The notes under the pieces were generated by a model. It saw only the letters and a list, made by a program, of their open reading frames with translations, did not search any database and was not told the origin of the DNA. Of a stretch of DNA of 64,000 nucleotides, positions 27,762-37,080 are shown piece by piece. Position 1 is the first letter of the stretch, and each line of letters opens with the position of its first letter. The stretch is from the NCBI RefSeq assembly GCF_024584805.1, contig NZ_CP075715.1, positions 868,001 to 932,000 of the forward strand, in the 5' to 3' direction. Source of the DNA: Streptomyces sp. FIT100 (GTDB lineage Bacteria > Actinomycetota > Actinomycetes > Streptomycetales > Streptomycetaceae). A program made the position numbers and the translations under genes.

Positions 27762-28409
27762 TCAGCGCAGCCGGCGCAGGTACGGGCCGTGGGTGTGCCG
27801 CGGCAGCAGCCGGACACGCACGTCCGAGGCGGTGACGCCGCCGGGCGAGCCAGCAGCTTCGGGCCGCTGCGTGGGCCAGCGCACGGGCCGCGTCCTGCGT
27901 CGGCATACGCGGGCAAGTTGCCGCCTGCGCCGGTGTGGCAGGCGGGCGGGCTCGGCCTGATCGAGGAGGACCAGTGCGACCGTTCGCGGCCATGTGTCCC
28001 GGGCCGCGGTGTGGGTGCCACGCAGGCGCGCAGCGACGCGCCGTCGACGGTGGCGGTCGCGTCGACGGGGTTGGCGGCGTCCCTTGTGGTGGTGTCCCTC
28101 CGCAACCGCGAGCGCGATCCCAGCGGTCGTGGTGCCTGGCGTCGCCTCGTACTCGGCGAGCCCGACGATCCGGTCGGCGCTCTCGGCCGCCATCGCCCGC
28201 TAGCCGCGCCGGGGCTGGTCGGCCACCCGAGCGGCAGCCTTCTCCGCCGAGCGCCGGCTCGCCGCGAAGAAGCGCAACCGCAGATTCTCGGGCGACATCT
28301 CCTCGTACAGGCGCAGCACCTCGTCCCGGTCGTCCGGCCCTGCCTGCCGTATCCGCATGGTCGTGCCGTCGGTGAGCAGCGCGTGCACCTGCGCAGCCGT
28401 GTCCGTCAT
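27762..28409 (-). pseudogene. GNAT/acyl-CoA-ligase-like gene, nonsense mutation plus large deletion
   Basis: From ATG 28409 (GAGGAGG upstream) the frame encodes the start of a GNAT acetyltransferase: TTMRIRQAGPDDRDEVLRLY, MSPENLRLRFFAASRRSAE. An in-frame TAG at 28200-28202 interrupts it where the family expects tyrosine. The same frame continues RIVGLAEYEATPGTTTAGIA up to EGHHHKG, then loses homology. The last 25 residues before the stop at 27762 (GGVTASDVRVRLLPRHTHGPYLRRLR in part) look like the C-terminus of the roughly 900-residue GNAT-CoA-ligase fusion proteins common in Streptomyces. The middle, including the whole ligase core, is missing. Confidence 0.75.
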
Positions 28410-28493
28410 GGCTGGTGCCTCCTCATCACCGATGCTGTCACCACCGTCCGGATCGGGCATCACGGCTCCCAAGGGCTACCCGGGGCAGCAGAG

Positions 28494-28509
28494 AGGACCG
28501 ACCGGCCCT
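28494..28509. promoter_or_regulatory. candidate operator in the GNAT/SulP divergent region
   Basis: AGGACCGACCGGCCCT is an imperfect 16-bp palindrome of the pattern GGrCCG-N2-CGGyCC, lying between the divergent starts of the broken GNAT gene and the SulP gene. Confidence 0.3.
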
Positions 28510-28620
28510 CGGCCACCCGCTGATCGTCGGAATCCGGCACGGCGCCGTGCACCGCATTCTTCGACTGCGCCCGCGGCGGGCTACGAACCGATGGGCGAAG
28601 AGAACGGCAGAAGACGCTTG

Positions 28621-30336
28621 ATGTCCAGGTCGCACAGCAGGTACCAGGCTCTTCGTCGCCTCACGCCCGGGGTCGCCGTCCTCGCCGGCTATCAGCGCAT
28701 CTGGTTGCGAGGTGACCTACTGGCCGGGGTGACCGTGGCCGCCTATCTGATCCCGCAGGTCATGGCCTACGCAGGTCTGGCCGGACTGTCCCCCGTCGCC
28801 GGATTGTGGGCGATCGTTCCGCCGTTGGTGCTCTACGCGCTCCTCGGGTCTTCCCGGCAGCTTTCGGTCGGGCCCGAATCCACCACAGCCCTGCTGACCG
28901 CCACCGTCATCGGACCGCTCGCCGGCGGCGACCCCGGACGATACGCCGCGTTGGCGGCTGCTCTCGCCGTCGTCGTCGGAGGGCTGTGTCTCATCGCCTG
29001 GGCGGCGCGGCTGGGCTTCGTCGCCGATCTGCTCTCCCGGCCGATCCTCGTCGGTTACATGACCGGTGTCGGCCTGATCATGATCGTCGACCAGCTGCCC
29101 AAGCTGGCCGGGGTGTCAGCGAGCGGAACCACCTTCTTCCCTCAGATCGTGTCCTTCGTCCGCCACTTTCCTCAGGCCCACCTGCCCACGCTGCTACTCG
29201 CGGTCTCAGCCCTGGCGTTCCTGTTCCTGATGCAGCGCCTGTTCCCCAAGGTGCCCGGACCACTCCTCGTCGTACTGCTGGCCACTGCGGTGGTCGGTGT
29301 CTTCGGCTTGGAGCAGTACGGCGTTCAGGTGATCGGTGAGACCCCGGCCGGTCTGCCCGGCCTGGAGGTTCCCCGACTCGACGACTTCCGTGGCCTGTTG
29401 CTGCCCGCCCTTGGGGTACTGCTCGTCGGCTACACCGATGTCATCCTGACCGCGCGGGCGTTCGCGGACCGCCGGGGCCATCCGGTCGACGCCAATCAGG
29501 AACTGCTGGCTCTGGGCGCATCGAACATCGGCACCGGAGTGCTTCAGGGCTTCCCGGTCAGCAGCAGCGCCAGCCGCACCGCACTCGGCGACGCCGCAGG
29601 CAGCCGCACCCAGCTGTACTCGCTCGTGGCCTGCGGAGCGGTGGTCGCAGTGCTGCTGTTCCTCAGCCCTCTGCTCGCGCACTTCCCCTCCGCCGCTCTC
29701 GGTGCCATCGTCGTCTACGCGGCGGTCCGTCTGATCGACGCGTCCGGGTTCCGGCGGCTTGCCGCGTTCCGCCGCAGCGAGTTCCTGCTGGCGCTGGGCA
29801 CGCTCGTCGGTGTGCTGTCCCTCGACATCCTCTACGGCGTGCTGGTCGCCGTCGGCCTGTCGGTCACGGAGATGCTGGCCCGCGTGGCCCGCCCTCACGA
29901 CGCGATCCAGGGACTGGTCCCCGGACTGGCCGGGATGCATGACGTCGACGACTACCCCGAGGCCCGTACGGTCCCCGGGCTGGTCGTCTACCGCTACGAC
30001 TCGCCCCTCTTCTTCGCCAACGCCCAGAACTTCCGGCGCAGGGCGACGGCCGCGGTCGATGACCATCCCGGCCCCGTCGCCTGGTTCGTCCTCAACGCCG
30101 AGGCGAACGTCGAGGTCGACATCACCGCGCTCGACGCCGTCGAGGCCCTTCGCCGGGATCTGGAGCGCCGCGGCATCGTCTTCGCACTGGCCCGGGTCAA
30201 GCAGGACCTGCGGGACGAACTGGACGCCTTCGGGCTCACCGCCGCCGTGGGCCCGGACCGGATGTTCCCGACGCTGCCCACCGCCGTGGCGGCATACGAG
30301 GAGTGGTCCCGCGACCAAGCCCCGCCAGAGCCGTGA
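28621..30336 (+). CDS. SulP/SLC26 anion permease with STAS domain
   Basis: A 571-residue inner-membrane transporter, probably for sulfate, bicarbonate or another oxyanion. The first 400 residues contain about 10-12 transmembrane helices, with the signatures LAGVTVAAYLIPQVMAYAGL, SVGPESTTALL and LGASNIGTGVLQGFPVSSSAS. A cytoplasmic STAS domain follows (VVYRYDSPLFFANAQNF, ANVEVDITALDAVEAL). M. tuberculosis SulP Rv1739c lies beside the DosR genes narX, narK2 and Rv1738. An upstream ATG at 28591 in the same frame is also possible. Confidence 0.92.
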   Translation: MSRSHSRYQALRRLTPGVAVLAGYQRIWLRGDLLAGVTVAAYLIPQVMAYAGLAGLSPVAGLWAIVPPLVLYALLGSSRQLSVGPESTTALLTATVIGPLAGGDPGRYAALAAALAVVVGGLCLIAWAARLGFVADLLSRPILVGYMTGVGLIMIVDQLPKLAGVSASGTTFFPQIVSFVRHFPQAHLPTLLLAVSALAFLFLMQRLFPKVPGPLLVVLLATAVVGVFGLEQYGVQVIGETPAGLPGLEVPRLDDFRGLLLPALGVLLVGYTDVILTARAFADRRGHPVDANQELLALGASNIGTGVLQGFPVSSSASRTALGDAAGSRTQLYSLVACGAVVAVLLFLSPLLAHFPSAALGAIVVYAAVRLIDASGFRRLAAFRRSEFLLALGTLVGVLSLDILYGVLVAVGLSVTEMLARVARPHDAIQGLVPGLAGMHDVDDYPEARTVPGLVVYRYDSPLFFANAQNFRRRATAAVDDHPGPVAWFVLNAEANVEVDITALDAVEALRRDLERRGIVFALARVKQDLRDELDAFGLTAAVGPDRMFPTLPTAVAAYEEWSRDQAPPEP

Positions 30337-30390
30337 CACAGCGACGAGGCGTGCGGACTCCTCGCCCCACCGGCCCGGTCCATGGCGGAT

Positions 30391-31331
<941 letters not shown>

Positions 31332-31387
31332 CACAGGTCGGGCGACGGGCGGTGGGGAAACCGTCAGTGGTTCCCATGGGGAGCCGG

Positions 31388-32137
31388 TCATACGAGGCTC
31401 CCGATCAGCATCAGACCGGCGACAGCCAGCAGGACGCGGGCGAAGATCCGCCGTAGCGTGTCGGCCTTCACCTTTCCCGACAAGCGTCTTCCGTCCCAGG
31501 CGCCGAGGATGGCGGCGCCGGTGAAGGGTGCGATCACCGACCAGTCGAGCGCGTCGGCCGCGCCGGTGCGTGTGGCCAGGGCGGCCAGCGCATTGACCGT
31601 GATCACCAGCAGGCTGGTGCCGACAGCGGTCCGCATCCGCAGGCGCAGCGTGGTGACCAGGGCAGGTACGGCGAGGAATCCGCCACCCACGCCCAGTACG
31701 CCGGTGACGGCCCCGAGCGCGGCGCCGGTGGCCGCCGCCCGGCCTCTGCGCACGGAGCGGTCGGCCTGGACCACTTCGGGCGGGGTGCGCAGCATCCGCG
31801 CCGCCGCGAGGGCCGCGAGGATGCCGAACGCACCGGTCAGCAGGGCCGGGGGGAGCCTGCCCGCAACCGCGCCGCCCAGCGCCGCCGGCACAAGGCCCGC
31901 GGAGGCGAACAGCACCCCCGTGCCCCATCTGACGTTGCCGTCGCGAGTATGCGCGTACAACCCGGTGGCGGCGGTGGCAGCCACGATGACGAGACTCGCG
32001 GTGGTGGCAGCGGCCGGGGTGAAACCGAGCACATAGATCAGCGCCGGCACGGCCAGAACGGCGCCTCCGCCCCCGAGGGCGCCGAGCGCGAGCCCGACAA
32101 CGGCTCCGGCGGCCAGAGCAAGGAACAACGTGCTCAC
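31388..32137 (-). CDS. TauE/SafE family sulfite or sulfonate exporter
   Basis: A 249-residue membrane protein with about eight transmembrane helices. The family's duplicated glycine-rich motifs are visible: GALGGGGAVLAVPALIYVLG at the start and GVLGVGGGFLAVPALVTTL at mid-protein. In cst operons this protein is thought to export sulfite or related products of persulfide oxidation. GTG 32137 overlaps the stop of the upstream rhodanese gene (GTGA), fixing the start and indicating coupled translation. Confidence 0.9.
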   Translation of the reverse strand: MSTLFLALAAGAVVGLALGALGGGGAVLAVPALIYVLGFTPAAATTASLVIVAATAATGLYAHTRDGNVRWGTGVLFASAGLVPAALGGAVAGRLPPALLTGAFGILAALAAARMLRTPPEVVQADRSVRRGRAAATGAALGAVTGVLGVGGGFLAVPALVTTLRLRMRTAVGTSLLVITVNALAALATRTGAADALDWSVIAPFTGAAILGAWDGRRLSGKVKADTLRRIFARVLLAVAGLMLIGSLV

Positions 32138-32496
32138 GCGATCGATCCCTCCACACCGCGTATGTCCACGACCGGGAGACCCGCCCCGGCCCAGGCGACC
32201 ATGCCGCCGGTCACGTCCATGGCCACCAGGTCGCGTGCGGCAAGCAGTTCCGCCGCGTGGCGGGAGCGGTTGCCGGAACGGCAGATCACCACCAGCGGCC
32301 GGCCTCGGGCGGGCGCGAGAACCGCAGCACCGGCGGCAAGCGCAGCCAGCGGCAGATGGACCGCCCACGGGACATGGCCCATAGACCATTCGTGCGCCTC
32401 GCGCACATCCAGCAGTACGGAACCGCCCAGGTCGACGGTGTGCTCATAGGCTTCGGCGGGGTCGAGCCGGCCGGGCCCTCGGTGGAAGAGAGGCAT
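32134..32496 (-). CDS. single-domain rhodanese sulfurtransferase
   Basis: A 120-residue rhodanese fold (GGSVLLDVREAHEWSMGHVP) with active-site loop VICRSGNRS, where the cysteine carries the persulfide. It would transfer sulfane sulfur to or from low-molecular-weight thiols. It is the middle gene of a three-gene leftward operon (MBL-rhodanese, rhodanese, TauE) controlled from the paired operators after 33930. Confidence 0.9.
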   Translation of the reverse strand: MPLFHRGPGRLDPAEAYEHTVDLGGSVLLDVREAHEWSMGHVPWAVHLPLAALAAGAAVLAPARGRPLVVICRSGNRSRHAAELLAARDLVAMDVTGGMVAWAGAGLPVVDIRGVEGSIA

Positions 32497-32543
32497 GGTC
32501 GCTCCAGTTCACGAGTCGGCGATGGAGGGGCGGTCGGCCCCGG

Positions 32544-33905
32544 TCAGCTCTCCATCACGGGCAGTCCTGCCGCCCGGGCCGAGTCGAACGCGTCGTCCAC
32601 GGCCACGACTTCCCGACCCGCCGCGTCCAGCAAGGAAGCCGCGATCCCGGCTCGCATCCCGCCGGCGCAGTGCACCCACACGGTCCCGTGCGGTATCTCG
32701 CCGATTCGGGAGCGCAGCTCGTGCAGCGGTATGTGCAGAGAGCCGGCGATATGGGCGTGGGCACGCTCGGAAGTTCGCCGCACGTCGAGCACGACACGCT
32801 CGACGTCCGTGTCCCCAGAAGCGAGAGCGGTGAAGGTGGCGCGAGGGAAGGAACGCAGCCGCTCGCCCTCGCGTATCCAGTCGGCCGGCGAGCCGGTGGC
32901 AGCCACGGCGGGCCGATCGATTCCGACCCGTACGAGTTCCCGCTGGGCGTAGGCCAGTTGCTCCGCCGACTCGGCGAGCAGCGTGACGGGCTTCCCCCAG
33001 GGCACCAGCCAGGCCAGATAAGTGGCGAGCTGCCCGTCCGCCTCGAAGTTGAACGATCCAGCGACGTGTCCATAGGCGAAGGCGATACGGCTGCGCAGGT
33101 CGACCACCCACTCCCCCGCCGCCAGCCGCTCGGCGATCTCCTCGGCATCCGCGACGGCGGGCGGCGTCAGGTCGACCGACTCGGGTCCGTGCGCGTTCAA
33201 CGGCCCCATGTGGGCGTAGTACGCCGGTATGGCATCCAGCGAGGAGAGCAGTTCCGCGACGAATGTGTCGGCGTCCTTGACGAATGCGTCATTGCCGATC
33301 CGCTCCTTGCCGATGGTCGTGGCATCCCCTTCGGCTTGCGCCGAGGAGCAGAAGCTGCCGAAGCCGTGGGTGGGCAGAACGGCCGTTTCATCGGGCAGTT
33401 CGTCCGCCAGCCGGTGCGCGGAGGCATGCTGGGCACGTGCCAGCCGCTCGGTGAGTCCCGGCTCGACCAGGTCGGGACGACCGACGGTACCGATCAGCAG
33501 CGAGCCGCCGGTGAAGACGGCGACGGGCCGGCCGGCCTCCGCCAGCACGTACGCGGTGTGATGCGGGGTGTGGCCGGGCGTCGCCAGGGCACGCAGCACA
33601 AGGGCCGCGTCGATCTCCACCCGGTCCCCGTCGGCGACCGGGACCCGCCGGAACGAGACCCGCGCCCCGGCCGGCACCAGGTAGGCGGCCCCGGTGAGAC
33701 GGGCCAGCTCCAGACCGCCGGTCACATAGTCGTTGTGCACATGCGTCTCGACGACGTGCGTGATCCGCACTCCGCGTCGGGCTGCGGCCTCGATCACCCG
33801 GTCGATGTCCCGTGGCGGATCGACCGCCACGGCCCGGCCGGCACCGCCCGCCAGATAGCTCCGGTTACCGAGCCCAGGGACCTCAACGGTGTCGATGAAG
33901 AACAC
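32544..33905 (-). CDS. MBL-fold persulfide dioxygenase-like protein with rhodanese domains (CstB-like)
   Basis: A 453-residue protein. The N-terminal metallo-beta-lactamase domain (1-210) has the iron-binding motif THVHNDY, LATPGHTPHHTAYVL, GGSLLIGTVGRPDL and LPTHGFGSFC. Two rhodanese domains follow: one lacking a catalytic cysteine (about 255-345) and one with HCAGGMRAG (about 365-453). CstB oxidises thiol persulfides to thiosulfate or sulfite. The third residue of the HxHxDH motif is tyrosine here, as in a known subset of these fusions. Transcription starts downstream of two identical operators at 33930-33977. Confidence 0.9.
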   Translation of the reverse strand: MFFIDTVEVPGLGNRSYLAGGAGRAVAVDPPRDIDRVIEAAARRGVRITHVVETHVHNDYVTGGLELARLTGAAYLVPAGARVSFRRVPVADGDRVEIDAALVLRALATPGHTPHHTAYVLAEAGRPVAVFTGGSLLIGTVGRPDLVEPGLTERLARAQHASAHRLADELPDETAVLPTHGFGSFCSSAQAEGDATTIGKERIGNDAFVKDADTFVAELLSSLDAIPAYYAHMGPLNAHGPESVDLTPPAVADAEEIAERLAAGEWVVDLRSRIAFAYGHVAGSFNFEADGQLATYLAWLVPWGKPVTLLAESAEQLAYAQRELVRVGIDRPAVAATGSPADWIREGERLRSFPRATFTALASGDTDVERVVLDVRRTSERAHAHIAGSLHIPLHELRSRIGEIPHGTVWVHCAGGMRAGIAASLLDAAGREVVAVDDAFDSARAAGLPVMES

Positions 33906-33929
33906 GGCGTCACTCCTTTCACAGGGATG

Positions 33930-33943
33930 TACCCCGGGGGGTA
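33930..33943. promoter_or_regulatory. CstR-type operator 1 of the dioxygenase operon
   Basis: TACCCCGGGGGGTA, 25 bp upstream of the MBL-rhodanese start codon; identical to the copy at 33964 and nearly identical to the site beside the repressor gene. Confidence 0.75.
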
Positions 33944-33963
33944 TATGTACACCGTAACAGAAT

Positions 33964-33977
33964 TACCCCGGGGGGTA
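33964..33977. promoter_or_regulatory. CstR-type operator 2 of the dioxygenase operon
   Basis: Second identical TACCCCGGGGGGTA, 34 bp (centre to centre) from the first. Two sites about three helical turns apart would allow cooperative repression by tetramers. Confidence 0.75.
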
Positions 33978-34718
33978 TTTCTGGAGAGTCGGCCACCCGA
34001 TCACCAGGCCCCCCGCAGAGCGCACTGTCACCCACCGAACACCCGAAGGAAGCAGGCAAGACGGCCATCGCCCACCTCGCCGAGGTCACCGCGTCATGGA
34101 CCCCGACGGCACCAACGCGATCCACCGGGTGACCGGCGAGCGGTGGCCCACATCTGGGACGTCCCGTCCGTGGCCCCGCTCGACGCGGTCAACACCAACG
34201 TTCCTCCCATTGAGCCCGGCTGTCCGGCCCCCTGGCGCGGAGCCGTCGTATGCGCTTCGACTGCAAGGAGGCGCTGGTGAGGCGCCTGCGCCCCAGGCGA
34301 CCAAGTGGCGGGGGCAGTGCGGTGCGGCGATGTGGTGGCGGTCTCCGCGTTCGGCACCCGCAGCCGACTCGGCCCACCCTGGCGACAGTCGCTGTGCGCG
34401 CCGGCCCGGATGACGGCTCTTACCCCGGTGGGCGAGCTCGGCTCCTCGCTGCATGAAGGTGACACCGCCGTCCAGGCCGGCGCGTATGCGTACGGCCCTT
34501 GCACCTTCACGATCGCTGAGTGATCGGTACCGACCCTGGGATCCGTGCGATCGTCCTGATGGTGTGACTGCCGACCTTCGACACCCAGACACGACAACTC
34601 TTCGTCGGGTGGCCCGTCGACGCACCACCCGTGCGCTGTGCGTCCTCCACGCGCGTGCGCGGCGCGTCGAGTCCGGGGATTGCCGGGACCCGGCAATCAG
34701 TGGAGCGCGAAGGCGTCC
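33978..34718. other. long intergenic stretch without a supported gene
   Basis: About 740 bp between the cst promoter and the antiporter leader. Several frames are open only because of GC content, and none has a ribosome site plus recognisable product. The region may hold decayed sequence; the promoter of the downstream leader RNA must lie near its right end. Confidence 0.45.
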
Positions 34719-34795
34719 GTAAGCAACCTGCCAGAAACGCGTATGGGACGCGTAAAGTCCGCCGTGGTGTGCCGGGAAGCCTGGTCGGCGAGTTC
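34719..34795 (+). ncRNA. structured 5' leader, candidate nhaA-I-like (Li+-class) riboswitch
   Basis: It starts with GTAAGCAAC, followed by a hairpin of ACGCGT arms (34737-34753, 5-nt loop), then GTGTGCCGGGAAG and CCTGGTCGGCG enclosed by a CGCC/GGCG pairing. The same order of elements precedes nhaA at 46685-46763, with the conserved single-stranded core identical at 23 of 24 positions and the hairpin changed in sequence but kept in structure. It ends 35 bp before the antiporter ATG. The core resembles the nhaA-I motif as I remember it; a covariance search is needed to confirm the class. Confidence 0.65.
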
Positions 34796-34830
34796 GAGAC
34801 AGCTCTCTTCGCCGATCGGGGGATTCCATC

Positions 34831-36090
34831 ATGGTGCTCGTCGCCGTCTTCGGGGTCGCACTTCTCGTCGCGGTCCTCCTCTCCGGCCTGGCCGCCCGAA
34901 CGGTCCTGTCCACCTCTCTGCTCTTCCTCCTGGGCGGGGCGCTGGTCAGCGACGGGTTCCTCGGGCTGATCCACATCACACCGGACAGCGAGATCGTTTC
35001 GGTCACTGCGGACCTGGCCCTGTTCGCCGTGCTGTTCACCGACGGCACGCACGTCTCCTTCCCCAAGCTGCGCGCGAACTGGCGCAACCCGGCCCGTGCG
35101 CTCGGCCTCGGCATGCCGCTGGCGTTCGTCGGTATGGCGCTGGTGACGCACTATGCGGTCGGACTGGACTGGACGACGTCGTTCCTCGTGGGTGCCGTAC
35201 TCGCGCCGACCGACCCGGTGTTCGCCTCGGCGATCGTCGGGCGCAAGGAGGTCCCCGCCAGGCTTCGGCAGTTGCTCAACGTCGAGAGCGGCATCAACGA
35301 CGGCCTCGCTCTGCCCATCGTCCTCGTCCTGATCGCCGCTGCCGGTCCCACGGCCGGTCACGCGGAGGCATCGCTCTCGAAGATCGGGCTGGAACTGGGA
35401 CTCGGCCTCGCACTCGGCATCATGCTGCCGCTGTTCGTCACCCGTCTCGTACGGTTCCGGCTGCTGGGGGCAGAGCCGAAGCTCCAGCCACTGCTACCGC
35501 TCGCCATCGGTGTGATCCTCTATGGACTCTGCCACCTCACGCACGCCAACCCCTACCTCGCGGCCTTCTCCGCCGGCGCCGTGCTCGCGACCGTGTCACC
35601 GGACGGGAAAGCGGCGTTCGAGCCGCTCGGTGAGCTGTTGGCCGAGCTGGCCAAGTTCGCCGCGCTGCTCGTCTTCGGCGCCCTGCTCACGCCGCAGCTC
35701 TTCGGCGGCCTTCCTCTTGGCGGCTACGTCGCCGTCGTGCTGGCGATCGTGCTGATCCGGCCGGCATCACTGCTGATCTCGCTCATCGGCACGCGCTTCG
35801 AGCGCCGCGAGAAGCTGGTGGCCGCGTGGTTCGGGCCGAAGGGCTTCGCCTCGGTGGTGTACGGGCTGCTGGTGCTGCAGTCCGGCATCCCCGGGGGACA
35901 GCAGGCGTACACCCTCATCGCCGTCTGCATCGCGGCCTCGATCATCGCCCACAGCAGCACCGACGTCCCCATCGCCCGCCTCTTCCATGTCGAGGACCTC
36001 TCGGGCATTCCCGCCGACGGCGAGAAAACGGCGTCCCGCCCCGGCAAGGAGATCGACGGACACCGTGAGAACCACCGTCAGATGGCCTGA
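34831..36090 (+). CDS. CPA1 family cation/proton antiporter
   Basis: A 419-residue membrane protein with about 12 helices, exchanging Na+ (or Li+/K+) for protons. Visible family motifs include FTDGTHVSF in an early helix, VGAVLAPTDPVFASAIV (the ion-binding region) and LLNVESGINDGLALPIVLVL. After helix 12 comes a 55-residue hydrophilic tail (FHVEDLSGIPADGEKTASRPG). It is preceded by the structured leader at 34719, which probably controls expression by cation level. The start ATG 34831 is the first after the leader; GGGGG lies 9 bp upstream. Confidence 0.92.
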   Translation: MVLVAVFGVALLVAVLLSGLAARTVLSTSLLFLLGGALVSDGFLGLIHITPDSEIVSVTADLALFAVLFTDGTHVSFPKLRANWRNPARALGLGMPLAFVGMALVTHYAVGLDWTTSFLVGAVLAPTDPVFASAIVGRKEVPARLRQLLNVESGINDGLALPIVLVLIAAAGPTAGHAEASLSKIGLELGLGLALGIMLPLFVTRLVRFRLLGAEPKLQPLLPLAIGVILYGLCHLTHANPYLAAFSAGAVLATVSPDGKAAFEPLGELLAELAKFAALLVFGALLTPQLFGGLPLGGYVAVVLAIVLIRPASLLISLIGTRFERREKLVAAWFGPKGFASVVYGLLVLQSGIPGGQQAYTLIAVCIAASIIAHSSTDVPIARLFHVEDLSGIPADGEKTASRPGKEIDGHRENHRQMA

Positions 36091-36232
36091 CCGGTGACGA
36101 CACGTCCACAGGCGGCGCTCACACGCGGCTCATCGTGGGCGCGCTCGTCATCCGCACCGACCTCGTACCCCGGCGGTCGTCGACGCCTCATACGGCGACC
36201 GCCCAACCCCTTCCGCTACGGAGACCTCGCTG

Positions 36233-36529
36233 ATGCCCCTGACCCTCGTCGTGCTCACCGCTTGGGCCGTGATGTTCCTGGCCGCCAACGTCTATGTGAG
36301 TGTGCGCGTGTGGCGAATGCACGATCTGCCCACGTGGCGCCGGATCCTGCCGGCCGTCCTGCTGTGTGCAGCGCTCGCGGCGAGCCTCTCCCGGGCCACC
36401 GGAACCACCGCGATCGCGGCGACCATCGCCTTCCCTTTGAACGTCGCGACGCTGCTGGTGGGATGCGGCGAGATCAGGCGGCACAGGCGCACGGCAGCAG
36501 CCGGAATCCCGAACGGCCCGGTCCGGTGA
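36233..36529 (+). CDS. small membrane protein of unknown function
   Basis: A 98-residue protein with three predicted helices (LTLVVLTAWAVMFLAANVYVS, ILPAVLLCAALAASL, TTAIAATIAFPLNVATLLVG). GGAG stands 9 bp before ATG 36233. It lies between the antiporter and a second small membrane protein gene (36612), both rightward, and may be cotranscribed with it. No family was recognised. Confidence 0.65.
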   Translation: MPLTLVVLTAWAVMFLAANVYVSVRVWRMHDLPTWRRILPAVLLCAALAASLSRATGTTAIAATIAFPLNVATLLVGCGEIRRHRRTAAAGIPNGPVR

Positions 36530-36611
36530 GGACGGCTGCGCTGAACCGTCACTCGCCGGCACCGGCCCTCGTCAGGCGTATCGAGCTGTCCACTGTGCGG
36601 AGGAGGCGCTG

Positions 36612-37037
36612 ATGAACGGCAACCCGGTCTACCACTGGATCGGCCTCGCCATCGCCACGGCGGTGATGGTGCCGATGCCTGCCGCCATGCTGCGGGGCTG
36701 GGTGCCGCCCTGGCAGCGGAAGAAGTACGCGGCAGGCGTCCGGTTGCGTGCATGGGCGCTGCTGTGCCTCTACGGAAACATCCTCGCCAACGGCATCCCG
36801 CGCCTGGCCGACGCCTCGTACAGGACGGTCACGGCCTGCATGAGCGTCGGCTTCGGCTGCATCGCCGCTGCGGCGGTCCTGTTCTTCCTCGCCGATCGCA
36901 GGGACAACCGGGCGACGAAGGCCGGATGCTCCTGGTCACGCCACGAGCCCGCCATCGACCCCGGGATCGATCGTCACCCGTCGGCCGCGGTTCCCCAGGT
37001 ACCCATCCACACAGAAGATCGATCACGTAAGTGTTAG
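36612..37037 (+). CDS. small membrane protein of unknown function
   Basis: A 141-residue protein with about three helices (WIGLAIATAVMVPMPAAML, LRAWALLCLYGNILANGI, TACMSVGFGCIAAAAVLFFL) and a polar 45-residue tail. GGAGGAGG precedes ATG 36612. Its stop overlaps the first TetR-type palindrome of the downstream monooxygenase promoter. Not recognised as a named family. Confidence 0.65.
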   Translation: MNGNPVYHWIGLAIATAVMVPMPAAMLRGWVPPWQRKKYAAGVRLRAWALLCLYGNILANGIPRLADASYRTVTACMSVGFGCIAAAAVLFFLADRRDNRATKAGCSWSRHEPAIDPGIDRHPSAAVPQVPIHTEDRSRKC

Positions 37038-37062
37038 TATCTAACATACGTTAGTGGCTAAC
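37033..37062. promoter_or_regulatory. paired TetR-type operator
   Basis: Two copies of the palindrome GTTAG-N3-CTAAC (37033-37045 and 37050-37062), 17 bp apart centre to centre, just upstream of the monooxygenase ATG at 37081. This AT-rich patch stands out from its surroundings. The TetR gene two genes downstream is the obvious binder. Confidence 0.8.
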
Positions 37063-37080
37063 AGATTTAGAGGTCGGGAC

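Noticed and set aside
34770..34795. cobalamin riboswitch
   Set aside because: The GCCGGGAAG string is superficially similar, but no B12-box (GCCACTG) or other conserved cobalamin elements follow.
37054..37080. upstream GTG start for the FAD monooxygenase
   Set aside because: It lies within the second operator and lacks a ribosome site; ATG 37081 has GAGGTCGGG upstream and begins right at the FAD motif.
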